A DNA stretch of 48,424 nt from Candolleomyces eurysporus (lineage: Eukaryota; Basidiomycota; Agaricomycetes; Agaricales; Psathyrellaceae): NCBI GenBank assembly GCA_027579435.1, contig JANBPK010000002.1:1-48424 (forward strand), written 5' to 3'. The position numbers and the translations under genes are program-made. Below are positions 11,815 through 21,795 of the stretch, piece by piece (position 1 is the stretch's first letter; every line of letters begins with the position of its first letter). Below the pieces are notes generated by a model. The model did not search any database. It saw only the letters and a program-made list of their open reading frames with translations, and was not told the origin of the DNA.

Positions 11815-12319
11815 ATGCTTTATTGGTAGTACTGCGACGACAACTCATGAATTTCACGATCCAAAAGGCTGTCTAGGATGGCATTTGAAATAAATTGTCG
11901 GTGATTTGGTGTTCACAGTCCTGCCCCGAAAATAGAACCCGCTCATTCAATCCGTCGGGTAGATTCTCGAACTCGAAATCGGAAACGCCTCTTCCTGATA
12001 TGGAATCAAAGCGCATGCAGGGCCTTCCACGGCTAGTCCCTCGACCACCGTTTCAAGTGGATCTGCTCGCGGTCTTGAGGAGCCAGTCATTCTTAGCACC
12101 AAGGGAATGCCAATTTTCGTCAATGACGAGGAGAAGGAAGAGGTCGTAATGGAAAGGAAAGCCTGTAGTACATGTATCTCAAAACAGCGTGTTGAGCCCA
12201 AACCACTTGCTGACTGAAACACAACCTTTGTAGATCTCTACAATTTAACGGTTATTGAGTACAAAAAGAATTGCTTATCATTGCTGGAAAGTCCATTACG
12301 CAGGCTGGAAATAAAAAAG
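11815..12319. other. Intergenic region between hydrolase and tRNA
   Basis: This is the 3' flank of the hydrolase gene and the sequence up to the tRNA. Short frames exist on both strands without any recognisable motif. Just before the tRNA end, TTGAGTACAAAAAGAATTGC and ATAAAAAAGAACC are A-rich on this strand; the second serves as the Pol III terminator of the minus-strand tRNA. Confidence 0.5.
12313..12319 (-). terminator. Pol III T-run terminator of the tRNA
   Basis: On the minus strand the tRNA 3' end is followed after one base by a T6 run (AAAAAA on the + strand at about 12313-12318). This is a typical RNA polymerase III termination signal. Confidence 0.8.
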
Positions 12320-12411
12320 AACCGTTGATGGGGATCGAACCCACAACCTTTGCCTTACTCAAGCTTTAGCAAGCGTAGGAAAGCAACGCACTACCATTGT
12401 GCTACAACGGC
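12320..12411 (-). tRNA. tRNA-Arg (anticodon CCT) with a 20-nt intron
   Basis: Read on the minus strand, the acceptor arm GCCGTTG pairs with CAACGGT (one G-T wobble). The D stem is GCAC/GTGC with loop AATGGTA. The anticodon stem is TTGCT/GGCAA with loop TTCCTAA after splicing. The variable loop is AGGTT and the T arm is GTGGG-TTCGATC-CCCAT. The intron is 12356-12375 (20 nt) and sits one base 3' of the anticodon, the usual eukaryotic position. The anticodon CCT reads AGG (Arg). The T loop TTCGATC provides the B box. The mature length is 72 nt before CCA addition. Confidence 0.92.
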
Positions 12412-12634
12412 TTGTTATAACCGAAAAAACACCGCAACTCATACCCATTAGGAGGGACGACAGGATGGCATGATGCGAAAGTGGTTCGAGATTGGTGGAG
12501 TGCTTATTTGACTGCATCGCTCTGACCATTTCTTCGTTTTCCATTTCTTTTCCTCCTCCCACCATCCCGTCCTCAATTCTGGATTCCCTGCCCATTACCA
12601 GCATCTGAAAACCCAGATTTGAGCGTCAGAACCG
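12412..12634. promoter_or_regulatory. Shared upstream region of the tRNA and the SREBP-like gene
   Basis: This 223-nt gap separates the divergent tRNA (minus) and SREBP-like gene (plus). It is rich in pyrimidines (TTTCTTTTCCTCCTCCCACCATCCC near 12545) ahead of the bHLH gene, as in many fungal leaders. No individual factor site can be assigned with confidence. Confidence 0.4.
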
Positions 12635-15600
12635 ATGTCGACTGACCTTGGCCTGGATCCATCCGACCCTCTGAACCTCCTCCTTCAAAACTCCGCGCCA
12701 TCCAGCGCCGACACTTCGATGGAGGATTCGGGCTCGTCGACCAGCGACGGAAGCAGCCCCCAAGACTGGACGCAGCTCAGCACACTGTGGGATGGAGGGG
12801 ACCCAACGGGGGGCTTGAAGTATCCAGAGCTGATGGACTTTAATGACCTCAGCTCGCTTCCCATGGACATGGACTTTAACCCAGCCTTGGGCTTGGATGC
12901 TAGCACCCTCCACTACGAAAGCCTCAAATACGGTGCATACCCTTACGACCCGACCGCTGCGTTCAACAATTTGCCGGGGGAATTGCTGCCTGGCCAGTTC
13001 CCGTTCACCTTCCAGTCGGCGCTAAACGCAAGCGTGAGCAGCTTTTCGTCTGGGGAGAGCTCGTCTGGGAGCTCTGAAGGTGGCAAGGAGCGAAGACTCA
13101 GTATTACCTCGTCCGCATCTTCATCTGGCGCGTCGTTGTCGCCTGTGCCAGATTGCTCACCGAGCCCCCCGAGCGACCCCTCGTCTCCGCAGCCCACCAC
13201 ACCCAAGGTCCAGGTGAAGCAGCAGGAAGGCTCCCCCGCTCCACTCGACCCAGCATTCGAGCTGGCGGCCTCGGTACGCCAGACTGCCGGCGTCATGCTC
13301 GCCGTCCCCATGTCTACCCAAATCGCAAACCAAGCTCTCACTCATGCTTTGGAAGCATCAAGTACGTACACGGAAGTGCTATCATATTCCTGGTATCCTA
13401 ATTTTGTTTGAGCAGCATCAAATCCCATGCAATCTAAAGTCCCTATCCCCCGTCTACCCCGACCAGCTGGGTCACCCAAGTCCCCACAATCAGCCTCTTC
13501 TTCCGCCGCGTCGACACCACCACCTCCCACACCTCCCATGTCGTCCGCGCTTCCGTCGAAGCTTACCATTAACACTAAGCCTTTGTCCTCCGCCTCGACT
13601 TCCTCCATCTCCTCTTCGGCCCTTCCTACGCCCACCACCGGCGTCCCTGCAGGGGGTTTACCCACAGCCTCCGGTGCCCGGCCCNAAAACGAGCCACACG
13701 ACCATCGAGCGTCGGTACCGCACCAACCTCAATGCCCGCATCCAGAGTCTGCGCATGGCCGTGCCCGCTCTCCGGGTCCTGGAGGACAGGGACGGAGGCA
13801 ACGGCAAGAAAATCAAGAAGAACCTGAAGGACGGTGTGTACGTCAAGGGTACCGGAATCGGGATTGACGGGGAGGACGGGACGGTCGACGTCATCGACGA
13901 GCGGGGATTCGTGGATGGCGTCAAGGTCGCGAGGAAGTGCAGTAAGGCGAACGTGCTCGGGAAAGCTGTGGAGTATATTAGGGTGTTGAAGAAGCGCGAG
14001 ATTAGGTTGAAGCAGGAGCAGAATGGGCTGAAGGCCCTGGTCTGCGGTCTCGTCGGCGGGCCTGCCCTGTTGAAAGAGTGGGAGCAGAGGTGGAGGGAGC
14101 GGTTCGGTGGGGAGGAGAAGGACGAAGTCGAGGGGGACGAGGCGGAGGACTACGACAGCGACGACGAGGATGCGGACGAGGGGGATGAGGAGGTTGGGAA
14201 GAAGAGGAAGCGGGCGAAGACGTCGGCCAATTCGGGTGTCCTTCCGTTCAAGAAACCCGCGGATAAGAAGGCTGGTGCTGTGCCGCCGCCCTCTGTGGCG
14301 AACGTTATCACTCAGCTCGGGGGGACGGCTCCTGGTGCGCCTGCGGTGCCGGAGAAGAGGAAGCGCGGGCGACCGAGGAAGGTTCCTGTTCCGCCTACGC
14401 CTGTGGCGACGTTGATGCCTCATATTCCGCAACAACAACAGCCTGCGCCTATGCAAGACGTTGTGATGCAGCATGATCAGATGCTTGCGGAGCAGCAGCA
14501 GGCGCACGGGCAACCACAGCAGTACCTCCTCGCTGTGTTCGCTCTATTCTCGTTCTTCAACTCCCCGCTCACGTCCTCGTTTGGTTCTTCGTCTGCGTCG
14601 CATCAGCATACCGGTGTCATTCTGAACCCTCCTTTGGCTCTTGCACCAGAGATTGTCTCTCAGTTCGCCCCTTCCCCTCCTGTGCAGAGCGCAAAACTCT
14701 TGCTGGCGAGCTTCTCATGGAAAGAATGTGCGCAGGTGCTCCACCTTGTGGTGTCGGTGCTCGTTCTAGGAAGCCTCGTGTGCGGGTGGATGGGTCTTTC
14801 TTTGAGGAAGAAGTCTGCCAAGGCTTCGTCAGAGTCGATGAAGAGGACTGCGGATGGAAAGGTTGATTGGACGAGTGTGTGCCATGATACCGTTTTGAGC
14901 AAAGGTACGCTTCCTCTCATTCTCTATGCTCGACCACTTTTGCTGATGAGTTATTATTTTTAGATGAATCCGAATCTCTCTCGACTATCGACTCTATCCA
15001 GATGTACTCTTCCCTCTTGTCCCTGAAGACCCCATCCATCCCCCAACTCACCTCCGCCGCACTCTCGCTCTCGCGCAGAGGGGGCGTGCTCAACGGTCTC
15101 GCGCGCGCCAAGGCACGGTCCCTGTGGAACGCCGCGAAGCTGCAGAGCGAGTCTCTGTCGCTCGCGCCCAGACGGGGCGTCAAAGCTCCCGTCAAGCTCA
15201 GCGAGAAGCTCGTCCTGGAGAATTGGGATTTGGACGAAGCGCTGGACCAGCTCTCGTCGTCGTCGGCGGCCAACAAGGAGAGTGCTAATGGTGGGGAGAC
15301 GCTGCGCACGCCTGTCGAGGTACTTGCGTCCGTCCTTGTTCGGCAGCGCGTCAAGCAGCATTTGGGGCAGTTGTTTGTTGAGGCTGTTGGTGTTTCTGGC
15401 GTCGCTCTTAGTGGTGCGGATGGGGAAGAGGTCAAGGATCATGGGAGGGATAAAGAGAAGGAGAAGAACGTGGAGGTGGAGATGAGGCGGACGATCGATG
15501 CTGCGCGTGAACTGGGTNGGGGCGGTTGAGGAGCTCNGGGAGGACGCTCGAGAGGGTGTGGAAGTCGAGTGTTTTGGATGATATTCCTGTTGGTGTGCAG

Positions 15601-15957
15601 AACAACGAAGAGGAAGAAGCAGCGGACGAGGGTGCTGATGATAGCGACAACAACGACAAGAGTTTGCAGCTTGATGGGGAGATTAGGGCGCTTTTGACGG
15701 GGTTGGTGTTGTATCGCCGGTTGTTTGCTGTGCCCAAGGGTGTTTCTGTCACCTCGGTACTCCTCAGTCCACCGCCCAGTCCTACGTCGAGGTCTCAGTC
15801 GTCCAAGGAGGGTAATTTGTTCTTGGACTTGAGGAAGGCGCTTGGCAGTAGGGTGTTTGAAGATGGGGATAGGGAGGGTGAGATGGAGGATGCGAGGGAT
15901 AGGGTTGTGGATTTGATTGTGGAGATGGAGAGGAGGGGCAGGAGTTCGTCACCGTGA
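12635..15957 (+). CDS. sre1: SREBP-type bHLH membrane transcription factor (Sre1-like)
   Basis: SREBP factors are ER-membrane proteins whose N-terminal bHLH domain is released to the nucleus to control sterol and hypoxia genes. Exons are 12635-13361, 13416-14904 and 14964-15957. Deleting the Ns at 13685, 15517 and 15537 gives an exact 3207-nt frame (1068 aa). Seen: an acidic, Ser/Pro-rich N-terminal activation region; a bHLH from about residue 333 with HTTIERRYRTNLNARI (the Tyr in ERRYR is the SREBP signature), a very long loop, then KANVLGKAVEYIRVLKKRE (helix 2 and zipper); an acidic block and a KRKRGRPRK AT-hook-like segment; a hydrophobic hairpin at about 611-630 and 680-703; and an alpha-helical C-terminal regulatory region (the position of DUF2014 in fungal SREBPs). 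The symbol is by family, not orthology proof. It is followed by a sphingolipid desaturase on the same strand. Confidence 0.88.
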
Positions 15958-16404
15958 AATACTGAATTGTCAATCTTGTCTGTATGTATTGGATACCATT
16001 AGAGACCTACTGACTCTCTGATTCTTCGTTTTTCGGTTGAACGTTTTATTATTTATCGTACTATTATATTACTTGGTCCGTCTAATGATGTGTTCGTTCG
16101 TCTATTTCGCTGAGCTCTCGATGCAGTCTGGATGAATAAATATCAAGCTGTCAAACACGATATTCTCGTTCATTACACGTAGCAAGCTGCCTGGGCTGAA
16201 CTGGGCTCCAGAATGAGGAGGACAACTTTGATTGATGATTATATAATCGAAAATAATATCGAACGTTTTCTGGGACGCCGCTGCGCACCACGCCAACAGT
16301 TTGATGGCTGAAATTTATTAAATAGCAAGCTGCTGCTGGCAACCGTGGTTTAAGCGGGGAATCGTAGCCTGCAACCCTCTGAACTCGCTTGGTAACGACC
16401 AGCC
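15958..16404. other. Intergenic region between SREBP-like and desaturase genes
   Basis: This is a 447-nt AT-rich gap holding the 3' flank of the SREBP-like gene (TATTATTTATCGTACTATTATATTAC near 16045) and the promoter of the desaturase. An AT-rich box ATTATATAATCG at about 16238 and AAATTTATTAAATAG near 16311 could act as core promoter elements. No gene is seen. Confidence 0.45.
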
Positions 16405-17861
16405 ATGTCCACCGGTGAGCTTTCTCCAACCACCTCTCTCTATATTCCATTTTATCTAACGTTTATCTCGTGTTTTGTAGATTTTAGCCTTTACGGAGGC
16501 GCGGAATCATTTGACGAGGGACGCAAAGCAGCCAATGGTGCTTCGTACGCAGATCGGTCGCCCAGGAGGGTGTTCTCTCCCAAAGAGGGTGACGACCCCG
16601 ACTTGTACGCGTACACGGCGCCCCCGAAGGACCCAAAGGACTTCTTGTGGTTGATGACGGAGGAACCTCACCGGACGAGGAGGATGGCGATCATGAAGGC
16701 GCATCCTGAGGTGCGTAGGCCCCCACAGCTATTCCTGTACCGTCATGACGTGCTGATCCCTGCGTTTGGCTAGGTTACGAAGCTAATGGGTCATGAGCCT
16801 CTGACGAAATACGTTGTGCTGTTTGTGGTGTCGTTGCAGGTGGGGTTGGGGATCTTTTTGAGGCATACGTCTCCGTGGTCGCCTTGGTTTATCTTCGCTG
16901 CGTATGCGATCGGGGGAACGGCGAACCATAATTTGTTCTTGGCTATCCATGAGATTACGCATAACCTTGCGTTCAAGAAAATAGCTCCCAACAAAATGTT
17001 GGCGATCTTCGCCAACTTGCCTATTGGAATTCCGTACTCGGCTGCTTTCAAGGTGCGTTTGGCTCCGCTTTTGGTCATGTTGAAACTGGGATGTTGACGC
17101 TGTTGTCGTGTAGGGATATCATATTGAGCACCACAAGTTTATGGGTCAGGATGGCGTCGACACCGACCTTCCAACACGCCTGGAGCTGGTACTTCTGAAT
17201 AACGTCCTTGGCAAGGTCTTCTTCGCGTGAGTATTCTGATCATGACCACCTCTGCTCTTGGCTTATCCCACTTCTTCTTTCCAGCACATTCCAAATCCTG
17301 TTCTACGCTCTCCGACCCACCTTCGTCCGAGCCCAAAAGCTCACACAGTGGCACTTCATCAACATCGCCGTCCAACTCGTCTTCGACTACATCCTCGTCA
17401 CGACCTTCGGCCCCCGACCCCTCATCTACCTCATCATGAGCAGCTTCTTCGCTGGAAGCTTGCACCCCTGTGCCGGCCACTTCATCGCGGAGCACTACCT
17501 CTGGGACGGGCTGGAACAGGAGACCTACAGCTACTACGGCCCGCTGAACGTCTTCGCGTACAATGTGGGGTACCACAACGAGCACCACGATTTCCCTTCG
17601 GTGCCGTGGACGCGGCTCCCCGCTCTCCGTGCCCTCGCCCCCGAGTTCTACGATACCATCCCCACGCACTCTTCGTGGCCAATGGTCATTGTGAACTTTA
17701 TCCGGGATAAGGAGGTGGGTATTTATGCGCGGGCGAAGAGGCTGGCGAAGGGGTCTGTAGCTGCTGGGTGCACGCCGAAGAGTGCTGCGTCTGGGAAGAA
17801 GGGTGCGGTGGATGGTGATGAGAGCCCGTTGGAGGATTCGGTTTCGGATAAATCGGATTGA
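16405..17861 (+). CDS. Sphingolipid delta-4 desaturase (DES1/DEGS family)
   Basis: This enzyme introduces the 4,5-trans double bond in the sphingoid base of dihydroceramide in the ER membrane. Five exons: 16405-16414 (only 10 nt), 16481-16710, 16774-17052, 17114-17226 and 17285-17861, 1209 nt in total (402 aa). The N-terminal segment PHRTRRMAIMKAHPEVTKLMGHEP matches the Lipid_DES leader domain. The three histidine boxes of the diiron centre are all present: HEITH (139-143), HIEHH (176-180) and HNEHH (308-312). Hydrophobic segments include YVVLFVVSLQVGLGIFL, PWFIFAAYAIGG and LIYLIMSSFFAG. The tail after residue 350 is basic then Ser/Asp-rich (ARAKRLAKG..SVSDKSD). The length fits fungal DES1. 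The start is fixed by the tiny first exon MSTD. Confidence 0.95.
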
Positions 17862-18273
17862 TACTAACTACTAACCATACATATATTTATCTTTCTATCT
17901 AATAGAGTAGATTCATGGACTCTGGGGACTATGGGGGTACACATACTAATTGACTTGACTTGCTTGCTTGTTCGTTGATTTCTTGAGGGGCTTCCTGAAC
18001 ATCTACCCATACGACAGACCAGTGCCATATGATCCACAGTGATAGGTATCAGTCACGAAAATCTTCGCAATCGCATGTGGTACACGGTTTTTTTTTATCA
18101 CTCGAGACTATACTCCTAGATCCATTCCGTCGGATTCCGGGTCATTCTTCTCGCTATCAGACTATAAATGGCGTATTTGAGCGCTTCGCCATCCGAGACC
18201 GAGCCATCGTCATCTCCCCACCGTCCATCTCTACACCCCCCAGCTTCTCATCGCATCGAAAGCCTTGTTAGCG
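17862..18273. other. Intergenic region between desaturase and D-amino-acid oxidase
   Basis: This is the 3' flank of the desaturase and the promoter of the oxidase. CTATAAATGGCG at about 18162 is a TATA-like box roughly 110 nt upstream of the oxidase ATG. No gene is seen. Confidence 0.5.
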
Positions 18274-19821
18274 ATGTCCTCTGAAAGCACTTTGAAGGAG
18301 ATTATTGTCCTGGGTGCTGGTAAGTTCGGCGATCATACTCCACTCAGTGGGGCACTGATAAGCGCCTAATCTACTGGACGGACGATTGCGGAGGCTGACC
18401 GCACCTTTTTCTTTGCATTCAAGGGGTCGTGGGTCTTTCGACTGCACTCAAGGTCCAAGAAACTGGACGCTACAAAGTGACCATCGTCGCTGAAGTCTTG
18501 CCTACAGACCCGAAGACGATCAAGTATACGAGTCAGTGGGCTGGAGCACACCATGTTAGTTTTGCTTCGCTTGACGATCCTCGGCATGGTGCGTCCGTCG
18601 AGACTTTCGTTTGACAGGCTAGGTTGCTGAGTGTGTGCATGTGGCGTTTGGAATAGCCCTGGATAAAGAGACGTTTGACGAGCTGTGGAAGTTGAAGGAC
18701 TCGGTGGAGGGATGCTTTATGACGATCCGACAGACAGAATACTTTTCGAAGCGGAGGGCTTCGCCGAGTCCTCTTGCGCATATGCCCGAGGTGAGTAGGT
18801 GGTCTACTTTGGCAATCTGAACCGTGACGATGCTGGGAGATGCTGAGCACTTGGTTAATCCTAAATTCAATGACCTCCAGTTCCGCTCGCTCTCGCCCAG
18901 CGAACTCGGGGCGTTAGAGAACATCCAAGCAACGAATGGGGAGGCCTTCACCACATTCAGCTTTGACACGCCCGTCTACCTCACCTACCTCTCCACCCGC
19001 TTCCTTTCCAAGGGTGGTCGAATCATCCGAGGGTCCGTACAACACATCTCTGAAATCGCAGAATCCGGCGTATTCTCGTTCCTCAGCCATGAAGAGAAGA
19101 AACACGTCATCTCAAAACCCAACAGCATCAAGCCTCCTGCGGCGATAGTAGTCTGCGTGGGGCTGGGAGCGCGGTTCTTGGGTGGTGTAGAGGATAAGGA
19201 CGTGTATCCTATCAGAGGGCAGACGGTGTTGGTGAACGCGCCGTGGATTAAGCACGGGAAGACGTTGAGCGATTTGGATGCGCAGGAGTGGACGTATATG
19301 ATCCCCAGGAAGAGCGGGACGGTCATTCTGGGTGGGACGTTGGAGCCTGACGACTGGTGAGTGTCCTATCCTATTCTCCTCTCTATTCCTTTCTTTTCTT
19401 TGGGGGTTAGGATCTATCCAGCTGACCTTGGTTGGTGCTGGTAAAGGAACCCAACACCCCGACCGGAGACGACACAGTCGATCCTAGAGAGAGTGCTCAA
19501 ACTCGCTCCTGAGCTTGTGCCTGGAAAGGCGAATCCTACGGTGGAAGATATCTGGCCGATTGTCATCGAAGAAGGATGTGGCTTTAGACCTGGCAGGAAA
19601 GGTGGACTGCGCTTGGAAGCTGGGGAGGTTCAGGTTCCCCATACCGATAAAACTATCCCTGTGGTGTACAATTATGGGTAAGTCTATCCTGACGGGTGCA
19701 GTCGTACCGTGAAGCTCATCGTAACGACTTTCGTTACAGACACGCAGGGTCGGGCTATATCGCGTCGTTTGGATCTGGTCGGGTGGCTTTGGATCTCTTG
19801 GAAAAGGCTTTAAAACAGTAG
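18274..19821 (+). CDS. D-amino-acid oxidase family FAD enzyme
   Basis: This oxidatively deaminates D-amino acids using FAD, producing 2-oxo acid, ammonia and H2O2. Six exons: 18274-18319, 18424-18588, 18657-18790, 18881-19356, 19447-19677 and 19740-19821, 1134 nt (377 aa), the normal family length. Seen: the dinucleotide-binding motif VLGAGVVGLSTA (residues 12-23), SQWAGAHHVS, PVYLTYL, GRIIRGSVQHI, a PIRGQTVLV strand, and the family signature CGFRPGRKGGLRLE followed by VVYNYGHAGSGYIASFG, which contacts FAD. The first intron splits the glycine motif. The C-terminus ends KALKQ, so the peroxisomal SKL-type signal common in fungal homologues is missing. D-amino-acid and D-aspartate oxidases share this fold, and the sequence alone does not decide between them. 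Confidence 0.93.
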
Positions 19822-19902
19822 ATTGTGGTCCAAGAAATAGTGAAGAGATGTAGCAAATTGTGTATACTATGTACAGATAACGGAATCATCTTCAGGATGA
19901 GG

Positions 19903-20735
19903 CTAGGAGTCTTCTACCGTTCCATACCACCACTTATACGGTTTTGACTGGTCTTTGGGACCAACGAAGTCAGCTCTTCCGATGAAGGTCTTCTTGGATA
20001 TTAAGAGAGGAATCCACGCCTCATCTGTCTCCCACATCCTCTCGAAAGGAATGGGCGGGAGGTCTGTGGTATCTGGAGAAGCTGAAAACCATTCTGGTTT
20101 CATTTCCTCCGATCTGGTGGCACCGAAGAAGGTTAGGGTCAGATAAACGTTCGAAAGACGGGCCTTTCGCGTACTCTGTGATAGTTCCTGTATACGAGTC
20201 TGCGCGATAGATGTGGATATGAAATGCCCATTCCACCTCGTCGGTGAGAAAGATCAAGGTTCCCGCGTACTCAAGAGGAGCTTGGATGCCAGCTTCTTCC
20301 TATAGGAAGAATTAACCAAAATATCGTGTACAAATGTCGCGTATGGAAGAGGCGTCGTGGCATAGACAGGACGTACTTCGAGTTCTCTTTTTGCAGCTTC
20401 AAGCGGCGTTTCGCCCTGGTCGACTTTGCCACCGAACCCATTGTACCTTTTCAAGCAGCCGTTTGAGTACGGGATTAAAGAGATTGGAAAAGCTCGTAGA
20501 CGGACTTGCCCATGCCCCATCCCCTTTTCTTCATTCCAAGCAGAATCTGACGCCCAATAGTCGGTATTGCTTAGAGAAGAAACTCTGCCAATAAACGTAC
20601 CTTGCCATCCTGAACGACAAACGCGTTCGTGTAATGCTTCACGGTCTTGATTTCCCTCCACTGCAGTGCGTCGTCCTGGGCTCCACTGAGGAAGTGTTTC
20701 GCGTTTCCTGTTATTCCTGGAGGAAGTTGGTCCAT
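19903..20735 (-). CDS. Nudix hydrolase, MTH1-type (oxidised purine dNTP diphosphatase)
   Basis: This family hydrolyses 8-oxo-dGTP and 2-hydroxy-dATP to monophosphates and so cleans the nucleotide pool. Minus-strand exons, in transcript order: 20735-20601, 20546-20506, 20446-20377, 20299-20175 and 20113-19903, 582 nt (193 aa). Seen: ILLGMKKRGWGMGK, then YNGFGGKVDQGETPLEAAKRELE joined across an intron to EEAGI, which completes the Nudix box GX5EX7REUXEEXGU. Downstream come LIFLTDEVEWAFHIHIYRA, MKPEWFS and an MWETDEAWIPLLI segment like the MTH1 WxxDxxWxPLL region that forms the substrate pocket. The exon 2 donor is GTCCGT, a weak but usable site. It is convergent with the oxidase gene, with 81 nt between stops. 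Confidence 0.92.
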
Positions 20736-20990
20736 TTCGACACGTAAATACGCGTTAATGACGCGAGGATCGATCGACGAGTTGGTGAAGGCTCAAGAGA
20801 AAGAGCGCCCGGTTTGATTACGTCAAGCGGCTCACGAAGGAGGCAGCGTTGAACAGCAATTTACAAATCGTCGTGAATAGAGCTCAAGATCGTAGAGTAT
20901 AAACGATGAGTATGCCAGTATTAGGATGAAAACAGTGATGAAAATGGTAAATGAACACGAGCAGGAACCTTCCACGATCACGAACCGCTA

Positions 20991-21355
20991 CTATAATTTA
21001 TCAGCACTCTCCAATTGTCGTCGTTTCTTATTTTCGATATCCTCAACCTGAGGCGACTTCCTCTTCTTCTGCGAGGATCGGGCCTTGGGAGGAAGTGTCT
21101 TTGTTAGGTCAAGGCCGGGAACGACAGGTTTCATACAACCTTGCAGAGGGATTGAGCCTCAAATGCGTCGACTGCTCTCCATTTTGCTCAAAGGTCAGGC
21201 GAGGGGGAGGGTGTAGATGGGTAAGTTGAATGTCTGGTCTAGGCGATGATTTAGATAAGCAAAGACCAGTTCACATCGTAGCTCCTCGAGAGGTCCAATG
21301 AAGGATCGGAGTTTGGGGTGCAGTGACCGTAGGAGAGACTGCCGGAGACCGAGCA
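20991..21355 (-). pseudogene. Decayed 3' fragment of a FunK1-type kinase gene
   Basis: Read on the minus strand, this is colinear with the C-terminal 130 residues of the intact FunK1 gene downstream: SLHPKLRSFIGPLEELR against SLHHKLKAFLQPLEALR, GSIPLQG against GSMPLQG, and QKKRKSPQVEDIENKKR against the basic tail of the intact gene. It has an internal TGA and at least one frame change, and no N-terminal or catalytic part. Similarity continues a short way past the stop (GTTCGTGATCGTGGAAGGTT against GGTTTGTGATTGTGAAGGTT), so the copy arose by DNA duplication. It is non-functional by inspection. Confidence 0.8.
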
Positions 21356-21795
21356 AAGCACGACGGCATTAGCATAACTAACTTGAAGGGACAATTGCGA
21401 TATTAATTTAATATGCTAGACTTGGACACAAAACCATCCCGGAACTGACCAAGACTGTATCTAGAATCAGGGTGGTCAATGCTAAACCCAGTTCTGGCTA
21501 GCTCTCGGAACACAGAACTGGCGAAAACCAACAGGCTATCCTTGGCAAGTATTAGCGGAGGTCAGACCTACGGTACCTGGCGACTTGGTGTCAGTAGGTG
21601 CTTAACGATAATTGCGATAAAACCTGAGACTAATTGATGGCCGAAAGTCAGGTCAAATTCTTGGGACTACAAGGAAAGCAATCGAAAGCGGTCCGAGTAT
21701 GCCATGAGAGAAAGCTAAGAACATAGCAATTGCGAATTCAAACATAGACAGAGGTAAAGTAGGGGTAAAAGAGCCAATAAGAAAAACCTTCACAA
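21356..21795. other. Intergenic region beside the FunK1 gene
   Basis: This 440-nt stretch lies between the kinase relic and the intact kinase stop. It is probably the eroded middle of the duplicated unit, but I could not align it to kinase sequence by eye. No gene or motif is seen. Confidence 0.4.

Noticed and set aside
13626..14513. Long minus-strand frame rich in Arg and Leu opposite the SREBP-like gene
   Set aside because: It is the antisense shadow of the GC-rich bHLH coding exon, with extreme composition and no motif. The plus strand carries clear bHLH motifs in the same place.
17139..17669. Minus-strand frame of 176 codons opposite the desaturase
   Set aside because: It overlaps exons with the histidine boxes of the desaturase on the plus strand, and its Glu/Val/Gly-rich composition is typical of a shadow frame.
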